DNA from: Caldilineaceae bacterium
GTDB lineage: Bacteria > Chloroflexota > Anaerolineae > Caldilineales > Caldilineaceae
Reading direction: 5' to 3'
Length of the DNA stretch: 64,000 nt
Assembly (NCBI GenBank): GCA_026708085.1
Contig: JAPOVP010000056.1
Location: forward strand, 1 to 64,000
Under the pieces are notes generated by a model. The model saw only the letters and a list, made by a program, of their open reading frames with translations. It was not told the origin of the DNA and did not search any database. How positions within the stretch are numbered: the first letter of the stretch is position 1; every line of letters begins with the position of its first letter. This document shows, one piece after another, positions 1-8,167 of the stretch. Position numbers and translations under genes: made by a program.

Positions 1-57
1 GACGCCTTTCTTGACCAACCCTTCATCCCTGACACCTCTCAGCCTTAGTAGTTACCA

Positions 58-79
58 CAAAACTGAAAACTGAAAACTC
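58..79. repeat. Short heptamer array before the amidohydrolase start
   Basis: Degenerate tandem copies of the 7-base word ACTGAAA lie directly before the start codon at 83. They fill the place where a Shine-Dalgarno site would be. The array belongs to a heptamer repeat type found in many spacers of this window. Confidence 0.7.
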
Positions 80-82
80 CAA

Positions 83-1035
83 ATGCTTCCGATTATCGAT
101 ACGCACCAACATCTGTGGGACCTGCAGCGGTTCGAGCTGCCGTGGCTGGCTGAGGCGCCGAGTTTGAACCGGAGCTATGTGACCGGCGACTATCTTGAGG
201 CGACGGCGGGGCTGAACGTGGTGAAGACGGTCTACATGGAGGTTGACGTGACGGCGGCGCAGCATCCGGCCGAGGCGGAGCACCTGATTGCGCTGTGCGC
301 GGCGGAGGACAACCCGACGACGGGCGCGGTGATCGGCGGGGCGATGGGTTCGGGCGCGTTCGGCGACTATATCCGGCGTTTTGCCGGCCACGCGGCGATC
401 AAGGGGGTGCGGCAGGTGCTGCACGGGCCGGGCACGCCACCGGGCACCTGCCTGGGGCGGCAGTTTGTGGAGAATGCGCGGCTGCTGGGCGAGCTGGGGC
501 TCTGTTTCGACCTGTGCATGCGGCCGTCGGAGCTGGGCGACGGGGTCGCGCTGGCGCAGCAGTGCCCGGAGACGCGCTTTGTGCTCGACCATTGCGGCAA
601 CGGCGACCCTTATCTGATCAGCGGGAATCTGCCGGCGACGCGGGGGAGAGCGGGGACCAGGACGATTTCAATTTGACGATCGGGGACCACAGGGACCGCG
701 ACGACCCGTTCTGGCACGACCCGCAGCAGTGGCGCGACGGGATCGCGGCGCTGGCCGCGCTGCCGAACACGATCTGCAAGATTTCGGGCATCATCGCGCG
801 CACGCGGCCGGGTTGGACCGCGGCGGACCTGGCGCCGGCGGTCAATCACTGCCTGGACAGCTTCGGGCCGGACCGGGTCGTCTTCGGCGGGGACTGGCCG
901 GTGTGTACGCTGGGCGCGGAGGCGACCTACCGGGCGTGGGCGGAGGCGCTGAAGGAGATCATCGCCCCGCGCAGCGAGGCGGAGCAGCGCAAGCTGCTGC
1001 ACGACAACGCGGCGGCGTTCTACGCGCTGGATTGA
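83..1035 (+). pseudogene. Amidohydrolase (TIM-barrel metal-dependent hydrolase), interrupted
   Basis: The product resembles the amidohydrolase-2 family, which includes sugar-lactone hydrolases of the L-fuconolactonase type. The N-terminal metal motif DTHQHLWD is at residues 6-13, the strand LDHCGN is near residue 173, and the second frame carries KISGI and the late motif GDWPVCTLGA. The first frame ends at 676 and the rest reads in another frame from about 708 to 1035. Removing 98 bp between two CGACCC copies (604-609 and 702-707) restores one frame through GDPFWHDP. The gene is therefore probably inactivated by a small insertion. No Shine-Dalgarno is visible because heptamers abut the start. 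The substrate is not known, although a sugar-lactone role would fit the carbohydrate genes at 21-34 kb. Confidence 0.8.
610..707. mobile_element. 98-bp insertion flanked by 6-bp direct repeats
   Basis: The 98 bp separate two halves of one conserved amidohydrolase. They are bracketed by CGACCC at 604-609 and 702-707, so excision of one copy plus the insert restores the reading frame exactly. The insert contains GGGGACCA at 653-660 and GGGGACCAC at 682-690. It encodes no protein and could be a MITE-like element or a local duplication product. Confidence 0.55.
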
Positions 1036-1476
1036 TGGGGCGGGGGCCGTTTTTGGGCGTGTAGAGCGCGCTGCCGGGCCGCCACCGGTTTTGACACCGA
1101 CGCTGGCACTAACGCCGTCATTCCGGCTGTCCTCGAAGATCCGGCGGCGGCAGGTCTTGCCCGGGCGGGTAGACGATGCTCGTCCTGTTTTCCACTCTTT
1201 GCATCCTTCTCTGACATTATTCATAGCAGCTCTTTGGCTTGCCCCGTCGGACGGAACGGCAGTGGCCAGTGGTCGGTTGCCGGTTGCCAGTGACGGCGTG
1301 CGGCTGCGCGGCGGCGGTGGCGTTGTGTTGGGCGGGAGTGGGGCCGGATGTGTCGTAAGTTGGGCCGGATGGGGTCGGGTTGGAGCGCTTTTGGGGGGAT
1401 GGAAAGGGTATCGATAGGGTATCGAATGCCCTGGAGTGGCCAAATGGGCCCAATATTTGAAAAATTCTTCGGCGCC

Positions 1477-1636
1477 TTGTGACAGGATGCCGAGTTGGAC
1501 TTTCGTGACAGGAAGCGCGAGTTGTCGTTTTGTGGCCGCAAACGGTCGTTTGCGGTCATTTTTTTTGCACAAAGTGCGCAATCGCCGGGCGGATTGGGGC
1601 GTTTTGTCGTATGTTTCGCGTTCTTCGTGACAGGAT
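1477..1636. repeat. Three direct copies of TTSGTGACAGGA around a terminator
   Basis: Copies lie at 1477-1488, 1502-1513 and 1624-1635, each starting TTGTGACAGGA or TTCGTGACAGGA and all in the same orientation. They flank the hairpin at 1536-1566. They may be repressor sites or a short repeat family; nothing in the sequence decides between these. Confidence 0.5.
1536..1566 (+). terminator. Rho-independent terminator-like hairpin
   Basis: CCGCAAAC (1536-1543) pairs perfectly with GTTTGCGG (1548-1555) across a GGTC loop and is followed by eight T residues (1559-1566). The T-run is on the plus-strand side, so it would end plus-strand transcripts, although the nearest plus-strand gene end is 500 bp upstream. 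Confidence 0.7.
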
Positions 1637-1751
1637 ATGGCGTGGTGTGTCATCTGTTCTCCGGGGCGCGGGGGCCGGTTGTGGGTTGCGTTGCGGCGGG
1701 GTATGGGGGCCGGCGGCGGCTTTGTTTCGATGGCGGCGGGCATGGTTGGTC

Positions 1752-2954
1752 TCATTGGTTTTGCGGGTGGCGGCGCGGCGGCTCGATCTGGAGGCGAAGG
1801 CTCACGCGACGGGCGATCTCTTGCGCGCAGATGCGGATAGCGGTACGCAGGGCGGCCGGGCAGTCGTCGGCGTAGAGCAGCCGTGCCGGCAGGCGATCTT
1901 TGGTGAGCGGAATCCACAGCAGGGCTGCGTCGTCGGGCGGCGTCTGTTTGGGCAGGGGCACGTCGCGTGCGCCCGTTTGGAGGAAATCCTTGTCGGTGTG
2001 ACGCAGATTGGCTTTGAATCGGAAGACGTCACCGCGGGCCAGGTCGTGCAGCGCTTGCCGCGAGTGGTTGGGGCAGTAGAGTTCGCCGGGCAGGGCGGGG
2101 TGTTTGCAGGCGGCGCCGGCGCGGGTACGGCCTTGGCAGAGGCGGCCTTCGGCGTGCCAGCGGACCTGGTTTTGGCGGTAGGCGCGGCGGGCGGCGTTTG
2201 AAGCGGCGGCGCGGCGTTGGGTCTCGGCCTGTTTGTAGGCGCGTTCTCTCTCTTTGCGAGCTTTACGCTCCTTCTGCAGTGCGTCCTGATTGAGGAGCCG
2301 CTGCTGGCGGCGGTCGTATGCGGCGGCGCGGGCGACCCATTCATGGTCGACGCACCAGGTGCGCCAGCGGCCGGGCAGCTTGGCGGAGTCTGAGCCTTTG
2401 AAGCTGCGGTAGGCTTTCTGGAGCGACCTGTCGAGGCCGAGGTGGAGGTAGACGAGGAATGCGCGATGGGCCTGGGTGCTTTCGCGCGGGCGGCGGTCCC
2501 AGGGTTGGGGGCCTGCATCCTGCGGCGGGTCCGGCTCCTGTTGGGACGGGTCGAGGGCGGCGGTGAGAGAGGAGAGTGCATCGGCGAGGTCCGACGCGGG
2601 TGCGGGCGCTTGCTTACGGGGCGCGTGGCTGGGTTCAGGGGAGAGGAGGTCTTTCAGAGTCGGCTCGGCGTCCCCGATTGACTGCATCTGGTCTTGACGG
2701 ATTTGGGGGCGGTTCTCTGCTTTTGCGGCGGCGCGCTGTTCATCGCGCTGTTTTTTGCGGCGGCGGTTTTCCTTGGCGCGGCAGTCGGAGCAGGCTTTGC
2801 GGTTGTCGTCGCGTTTTTGGCCGCACTGGTAGCAGAGGGTGGGGTCGGTGCGCCAGGCGGCGCGTTCCTGCTCTTTTTTATGGTACCAGTGGCGCAGGCA
2901 GAGGCCGGCGCTCTGGGCGGGTTTGCGGCAGTTCTTTTCGGTGCAGATGGCCAT
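1752..2954 (-). CDS. Zinc-finger protein with phage small-terminase-like core
   Basis: This 400-residue protein has cysteine pairs at its N-terminus (CTEKNCRKPAQSAGLCLRHW, then CYQCGQ and CSDC at about residues 41-60), a Lys/Arg-rich stretch and a proline-rich linker. The core at about 149-215 has PWDRRP, AFLVYLHLG, WRTWCVDHEW and VARAAAYD. That pattern is shared with the proteins at 61266, 61919 and, more weakly, 62827, and is known from phage small-terminase-like proteins. A further Cys/His cluster lies near residue 285 (LCQGRTRAGAACKHP). No terminase large subunit or other phage gene is next to it. The role is unknown; DNA binding is likely. A palindromic operator-like site lies upstream at 3013. 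Confidence 0.7.
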   Translation of the reverse strand: MAICTEKNCRKPAQSAGLCLRHWYHKKEQERAAWRTDPTLCYQCGQKRDDNRKACSDCRAKENRRRKKQRDEQRAAAKAENRPQIRQDQMQSIGDAEPTLKDLLSPEPSHAPRKQAPAPASDLADALSSLTAALDPSQQEPDPPQDAGPQPWDRRPRESTQAHRAFLVYLHLGLDRSLQKAYRSFKGSDSAKLPGRWRTWCVDHEWVARAAAYDRRQQRLLNQDALQKERKARKERERAYKQAETQRRAAASNAARRAYRQNQVRWHAEGRLCQGRTRAGAACKHPALPGELYCPNHSRQALHDLARGDVFRFKANLRHTDKDFLQTGARDVPLPKQTPPDDAALLWIPLTKDRLPARLLYADDCPAALRTAIRICAQEIARRVSLRLQIEPPRRHPQNQ

Positions 2955-3012
2955 GGTCGGTGGTCCTTGGTACGGTGGATTGGTGGGCGCGGTTGGGCGC
3001 TCAGCTGGCGGT

Positions 3013-3034
3013 CATGGTTATAGAGTAGCAGGTT
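3013..3034. promoter_or_regulatory. Operator-like site, copy 1 of 3
   Basis: CATGGTTATAGAGTAGCAGG lies 59 bp upstream of the gene that starts at 2954 on the minus strand. It matches two better-preserved copies at 50371 and 50452 that contain the palindrome CTAC-NNN-GTAG. Here the left half is degenerate (TTAT). Confidence 0.4.
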
Positions 3035-3112
3035 TGTGGGCCATTTGCTTTTGGGTGGTGGAATTGGGCAGGCGGGCCCTCGCAGTCTGCAGCTCGCCCT
3101 GCACCGGCGGCG

Positions 3113-3508
3113 ATGAAGGAGCGGGTGCGCATCCGGGGCGCTCTGCGCAAGTGGACCGGCCCCGACCCGGTGGAGCCGTTCGTTGTGGGCGAGCTGGTCG
3201 TCGACGACATCACACGGCAGGTGACGCTTGGCGGTGAGCGGGTGCGGCTGACTGCGATCGAGTACCGGACGCTGGTCGAGCTCGCGCGCAATGCCGGCCA
3301 GGTGTTGACGTATGAGTGTCTGCTGAGGAAGATCTGGGGCGTGGATGGTGACGGCGACCTGCGGCCGATGCGTACGGCGATAAGCACGCTGCGGCGCAGG
3401 CTGGGCGACGACGCGGATAATCCGATCTATATCTTTACTGAGCCGCGTGTTGGGTACCGGATGGCGAGGGCGGATGCGCGGGGGGTGAATCGGGCCGGGG
3501 CTGTATGA
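3113..3508 (+). pseudogene. OmpR-type response-regulator DNA-binding end, receiver domain missing
   Basis: The 131 residues form a winged-helix transcription-factor domain (Trans_reg_C). VGELVVDDITRQVTL is the usual leading sheet, LTAIEYRTLVELA and GQVLTYECLLRKIWG form the HTH core, and TLRRRLGDD then VGYRMA end the wing. The N-terminal KERVRIRGALRKW resembles the last helix and linker of a receiver domain, but no receiver lies upstream. No sensor kinase is nearby. It is most likely the remnant of a full response regulator, though an active stand-alone DNA-binding protein cannot be excluded. Confidence 0.65.
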
Positions 3509-3619
3509 TGCGCTGGCGGGATCGGGCGGTAGGTCGGTGGGTGGTGGGTTGGGCGAGGTCGTAGCTCTTGAGGATGATGTCGCCGGGGCAGTGGACGGGG
3601 GAGAAGAGGGCAGTTATCG

Positions 3620-4522
3620 CTATTGCTGCAACTGCACAAATGCCGGGGATTGGCCGCAACCTTCCAATAGCTCTTTTGTCTTCTTGAGAGAACGATCGCC
3701 ACTCATATTGGCCTCCAGAAACAGGCAGGTGCCTGGAACAGGTTTGGGGTTAAAGAACTCATTACCGCACGGATGGACCGTTTCGGTGTGGACCAGGTGA
3801 CGAAGCTCGCTTGAGAAATCTGAGAAATCGTCTTCTGTCAACAGTCGATTGGACCAGAGCCACTGCGCTGTCCGCAAAGCCAGATCATACCAGTGGTGTA
3901 CTGGATATTCGGTCCTGTCCAGGAATCGGATTGTCTTGGGACATTCTTTTCCTTTGCGAAAAGAGAATTTCGCCAGTGACGTCCATGAACTCGGATCAGG
4001 ACCGGGCTGGACGGTAGCTGTTGGGTTTTCCGTCCGTACAGGTTGTTCTGAAGTGAGATTGGGCCGCCAGAGAAGCAGGAGACTGAGGGCGCTCTGATAG
4101 GGAGGAGACGCCGAGATCCGCACGTCCAAAATCTGCTTTTCTGCCAGGGAGCCGCTGCCGGAAACGTCGTAGAGTTGCCATTGGTCGCCGTTGGTAATTG
4201 CGGCGTACTTGATGCGGGCATCCTTGGCATAGTCGATTGTCTTGTCTCTATGTTTCTGCAGCGGTTCCTCGAAATGTTTTGCTTCGATGACAGCAGTCGG
4301 ACCGCCCTTCTTGCTCAGCAGCGCGTAGTCGACTTGGCCGTCGCCGATGACATATTCGGGAATGACGAGGAAAGGGTCTGTCGTATCCCAGCCGAGGGCT
4401 TGGAGAAGAGGGTCGACGAGCGCCATGCGCGTGCGTGTTTCGTTGTCTTGGAGAATGGTGTTGTGGTCGGCCATTCGCTGTTTCAGTGTTTCGATAGTTG
4501 TGATCAACTCGTCAGGAAGCAT
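3620..4522 (-). CDS. PD-(D/E)XK nuclease-like protein (type I R-subunit N-terminal fold)
   Basis: The start is ATG at 4522, preceded by AGGAGA; an upstream extension to 4693 lacks such a site. The 300-residue product has the HsdR N-terminal layout: E28 in NETRTR, then LVDPLLQALGW, D65 in GQVDYAL and E80-x-K82 in VIEAKHF, followed by YAAITNGDQWQLYDV. This is the PD-(D/E)XK arrangement used for cleavage or substrate binding in restriction systems. The C-terminal half (about 190-300) is not recognised. It is divergent from the helicase gene at 4924, and its place in the defence island suggests an accessory nuclease. No helicase domain is attached, so it is not a full HsdR. Confidence 0.75.
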   Translation of the reverse strand: MLPDELITTIETLKQRMADHNTILQDNETRTRMALVDPLLQALGWDTTDPFLVIPEYVIGDGQVDYALLSKKGGPTAVIEAKHFEEPLQKHRDKTIDYAKDARIKYAAITNGDQWQLYDVSGSGSLAEKQILDVRISASPPYQSALSLLLLWRPNLTSEQPVRTENPTATVQPGPDPSSWTSLAKFSFRKGKECPKTIRFLDRTEYPVHHWYDLALRTAQWLWSNRLLTEDDFSDFSSELRHLVHTETVHPCGNEFFNPKPVPGTCLFLEANMSGDRSLKKTKELLEGCGQSPAFVQLQQ

Positions 4523-4923
4523 GGTAGTTCTCCTGCGTTCTGAAAGTGGTGCGGGGAGGCAGGCGCTGGAAGTGCCGAATCGGTCCAGCGCAGAAGCCGG
4601 TCGGGCGGTTGACGGAGCGGTGGTTCGATGGTCACGCTGCAAGTTTCCCCGGCGCGGCAATATTATGCCGTTTCTGGCGGCGGTTGACAACACGGGATGG
4701 AATCAAGGTGGATGGAGCAGCAGCGTCCCCGGTTTTTCCGGGATGAGAGTTCGCGCACCCAAGGCGACGGAATGGTCGTTGTGGGGGGAGGGTGAGTACC
4801 GTTTTGCCAGCGGGAGTATGCCTGCAAAATTCTCTGGGGAGCAGGCGCACATGGTAAAATTGGGTATATTTAGGCCGGAAGCAGAGCCGAACTACCTCCG
4901 AAGGATGTCCACAACTTACGACT

Positions 4924-7900
4924 ATGCCACACCAACATATTCTCGATAATCGAGCACATACTGTGGCTGATTATCTGCGGAAACATCTGCAGGGCAGTGA
5001 TGCTTTCCGGCTGGTTTCGGCCTATTTCAGTATCTACGGCTATAAGGAGCTAGCGGACGCGCTGGACAGCGTCGGCGAGGTGCGTTTTCTCTACGGCGAC
5101 CCATCGTCGATTGACGACGTTGACCCGGGTGAAGCGGAGCCGAAGTCGTTCGCCGTTACCGAAAAGGGTCTCGATCCCAGACATGCGCTGGATCAGAAGT
5201 TCGTGGCACAGCGTTGCGCAGAATGGGTAGGCCGCGATAATGTCTGCATCCGTTCCATTGCCCGGGCGAACTTCCTGCATGGCAAGCTCTACCTGACTTC
5301 ACCGCCGCTGCGCAGCATTGTCGGCAGTTCCAACTTTACCCAGCGCGGCCTCGGCGCCAGCAGCCAATCCAACATCGAGATCAACTTCGCCAGCGGCGAC
5401 CTTGAAATCTTCGCCGAACTGCGAGAATGGTTTGACTGTATCTGGGCCGACGGGAGCTTGACCGAGGACGTCAAGCAGCAGGTCCTTGACGCGCTTGCCC
5501 GCATCGGCAGGGAACACGCGCCCGAACTAATCTATTACAAGACGCTCTACGAGCTTTTCCGCGACGAGATCGAGGCGCGTCTCGCACAGGAGGGCCGTAT
5601 AGACGATGTCCGCCTCGTCGACACCGCCATCTGGAAAGCGCTCTACCAGTTCCAGAGAGACGGCGCGTTGAGCGTAATTGCAAGGCTGCAGCGTCACAAC
5701 GGCTGCATCCTCGCCGACAGCGTAGGCCTGGGCAAGACGTACACCGCGCTGGCGGTGATCAAGCATTTCGAACTGCGCAACGAGCGCGTGCTGGTGCTGT
5801 GCCCGCGCAAACTGCGGGAAAACTGGTCGCTCTACCAAGCGCACACCGGGCACAGAGGAAACCCCTTCATCGATGACCGTTTTGCCTACTCGCTGCTCTC
5901 GCACACCGATCTCTCGCGTGACAGCGGCTGGGCGCCGGGCGACATCGACCTGGCCAACTTCAACTGGGAGAACTACGACCTGATCGTTATCGATGAGTCG
6001 CACAACTTCCGCAACCATGAGGGCAAACGCTACGCGCGGCTGCTCAATGAGGTGATCGGAAAGGGGGCCAAGACCAAGGTACTGATGCTGTCGGCCACCC
6101 CGGTCAACACCTCGCTGATCGACCTGCGCAACCAGATCCACTTGATGACTGAGAGCCGCCAGGACAGCTTCCGCGAGAGTCTCGGTATCTCCGACATCGG
6201 CAGCCTCCTCAAGCGCGCGCAGACCCAGTTCAAGGAATGGGAGACCCAGGCCCCGGTCAACGGCAAACGAAACAAGAAGGAGCTTCTCGACAGCCTAGGC
6301 AGCGACTTCTACCGGTTGCTGGGGGGTGTCTCGATCGCGCGCTCACGACGGCAGATCGAGGAGTACTACTCCAAGGAGATCGAGCGCATAGGACGCTTCC
6401 CCGACCGCGAGAAGCCGAAGAACGTCTATCCCCCGACGGACGTGCAGGGCGGCCTGTCCTATAAGAACCTGGCCGAACAGATCAGCAAGTTCGAATTGTC
6501 AGTGTATCGTCCGTCCGACTATGTCGTCAGCGAAAGAGCCAAACAGCAGCTGGCGGAAGAGAAGGAAAAGCGCAACTTCAACCAAGCCGACCGCGAGCGT
6601 TTTCTGATCGCAATGATCCGGACCAACTTCCTCAAGCGGCTGGAAAGCTCAGCTCATTCGCTTACCCTGACACTGGAGCGCACGATCGGCAAGATCGACA
6701 CCCTGTTGGACAAAATCGACCGCTTCGAGAACCGCCAGGCCGGTAAGGACGACTTAGCTGACGCGCTGCCGGACGACGACGAGGACGACGAGGAGTTTCT
6801 CATCAACCGCGCCCGCCATCCCTTCCACCTGGCCGACCTGAATCTCGTGACCTGGAAGGAGGAGCTGCGCAAAGATAGAGACACTCTCAGCGAGGCCTAC
6901 GCCAGCGTCGCGCAGGTTACTCCAGAGCGGGACGGCAAGTTGTTGAAGATAAAGGAACAGATCGAAGCGCGCGTCGCCACCCCGACCACGGACCGCCGCG
7001 GCCGCGAGAATCGCAAGCTGTTGGTCTTCACCACATTCAAGGATACGGCCGAATATCTTTACGACCACCTGCAGGAACTGGCGGCCAGTCTGAATCTCAA
7101 TATGGCCATGGTCTCCGGGGATGCTACGCAAACGATGGCCGGGGCCAACAATTTCAACGGCATCCTCGACAACTTTGCGCCGGTCGCCCGCGGGCGGGGC
7201 GGGAGCAGCAACGGATGCGATATCGACCTGCTCATCGCCACGGACTGCATTTCAGAGGGGCAGAACCTGCAGGACTGCGACACGGTGCTCAACTACGATA
7301 TCCATTGGAATCCGATCCGCATCATCCAGCGTTTCGGGCGGATCGACCGCATTGGCAGCCAGAGCAGCGCTGTACGTATGATCAATTACTGGCCGACTGC
7401 GGAGATGGAGGCGTATCTGCGCCTGCAGACGCGCGTTGAGGCGCGCATGGCTCTGGCCGATGCCGCGGCTAGCGGCGATGAGGACCCGTTTGAAAACCTA
7501 GAAGGCATCCAGGGGGAGCTCAACTTTCGCGCGCAGCAACTCCTTCAACTGCTGGACGAGGACCTCGATCTCGAAGATCTCGACGACGGGGTGACGATGA
7601 GTGACTTTACACTTGACCAGTTCTTTACACAGCTGTTGCACTACCTGGAGAAGAACCGGGAGGAACTTGAGCAGACGCCACTGGGCGCGTACGCGGTGGT
7701 CGACAACGAAAAGGACGCAGGCGTGATCTGGGTGCTGCGACAGCGCAACGCCGACCTGGAGAAGCAGACGCAGGCCGCCAGCCCCGTTCACCCCTTCTAT
7801 CTCGTCCACGTGCGGGAGGACGGAAGAATCGGTCATGGCTGCGCCGGCGTCAGACAGACGCTCGATCTGTTCCAGGCGTTGAGTCTCGGTAAGACGGAGG

Positions 7901-8142
7901 CGATAAATGAGTTGTGCGACCGATTCAACCGCCGTACCGACAACGGCCGCGACATGGCGGCGTACAATGACCGGCTCAATGCCGCCATCGGACATATCAG
8001 CCAGGCGCACGGCAAGGCCCAGATCGCGGGGTTGGGCCTGCAGGGATCGGGCGATTTCAAATTGCCTAAAGCCTCCGCGTCGCCGAAAGAAGCCGAGGAC
8101 TTTGAGCTGGTGACTTGGCTGGTCATTCTGCCGCGGGAGTGA
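4924..8142 (+). CDS. PLD-like nuclease fused to SNF2-family helicase
   Basis: The 1072-residue product has two parts. Residues about 1-180 form a phospholipase D-like domain with one HxK motif (HGKLYL, H119 and K121) followed by GSSNFTQRG. Residues about 240-840 form a superfamily 2 helicase/translocase: Walker A GLGKT (~268-272), DESH box IDESHNFRN (~355), SATPVNT (~390), ATDCISEGQNLQ (~770) and the arginine-finger motif RFGRIDRIGS (~802). The C-terminal ~230 residues are not assigned. The gene is followed after 25 bp by the Eco57I-class methylase, so the two are probably one operon. Such PLD-helicase/methylase pairs occur in defence islands and are likely to restrict foreign DNA (inference). 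Confidence 0.85.
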   Translation: MPHQHILDNRAHTVADYLRKHLQGSDAFRLVSAYFSIYGYKELADALDSVGEVRFLYGDPSSIDDVDPGEAEPKSFAVTEKGLDPRHALDQKFVAQRCAEWVGRDNVCIRSIARANFLHGKLYLTSPPLRSIVGSSNFTQRGLGASSQSNIEINFASGDLEIFAELREWFDCIWADGSLTEDVKQQVLDALARIGREHAPELIYYKTLYELFRDEIEARLAQEGRIDDVRLVDTAIWKALYQFQRDGALSVIARLQRHNGCILADSVGLGKTYTALAVIKHFELRNERVLVLCPRKLRENWSLYQAHTGHRGNPFIDDRFAYSLLSHTDLSRDSGWAPGDIDLANFNWENYDLIVIDESHNFRNHEGKRYARLLNEVIGKGAKTKVLMLSATPVNTSLIDLRNQIHLMTESRQDSFRESLGISDIGSLLKRAQTQFKEWETQAPVNGKRNKKELLDSLGSDFYRLLGGVSIARSRRQIEEYYSKEIERIGRFPDREKPKNVYPPTDVQGGLSYKNLAEQISKFELSVYRPSDYVVSERAKQQLAEEKEKRNFNQADRERFLIAMIRTNFLKRLESSAHSLTLTLERTIGKIDTLLDKIDRFENRQAGKDDLADALPDDDEDDEEFLINRARHPFHLADLNLVTWKEELRKDRDTLSEAYASVAQVTPERDGKLLKIKEQIEARVATPTTDRRGRENRKLLVFTTFKDTAEYLYDHLQELAASLNLNMAMVSGDATQTMAGANNFNGILDNFAPVARGRGGSSNGCDIDLLIATDCISEGQNLQDCDTVLNYDIHWNPIRIIQRFGRIDRIGSQSSAVRMINYWPTAEMEAYLRLQTRVEARMALADAAASGDEDPFENLEGIQGELNFRAQQLLQLLDEDLDLEDLDDGVTMSDFTLDQFFTQLLHYLEKNREELEQTPLGAYAVVDNEKDAGVIWVLRQRNADLEKQTQAASPVHPFYLVHVREDGRIGHGCAGVRQTLDLFQALSLGKTEAINELCDRFNRRTDNGRDMAAYNDRLNAAIGHISQAHGKAQIAGLGLQGSGDFKLPKASASPKEAEDFELVTWLVILPRE

Positions 8143-8167
8143 GGACGGGAAGACAAGGGAGAGGGCG

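Larger units (their letters stand above)
1036..1751. other. 716-bp spacer with repeats and a terminator, no gene
   Basis: I see no convincing gene here; long minus-strand frames are compositional. The spacer holds a CGTCATTCCGGC-type motif near 1118, an AGTGGCC/AGTGGTC heptamer array at about 1258-1296, a 10-bp direct repeat AGGGTATCGA at 1405-1414 and 1416-1425, three copies of TTSGTGACAGGA (see 1477-1636) and a terminator hairpin. Confidence 0.6.

Noticed and set aside
610-1917. 435-codon minus-strand frame
   Set aside because: It runs antisense to the amidohydrolase and through the repeat spacer, is Arg/Pro-rich and shows no family motif. It is a GC-composition artefact.
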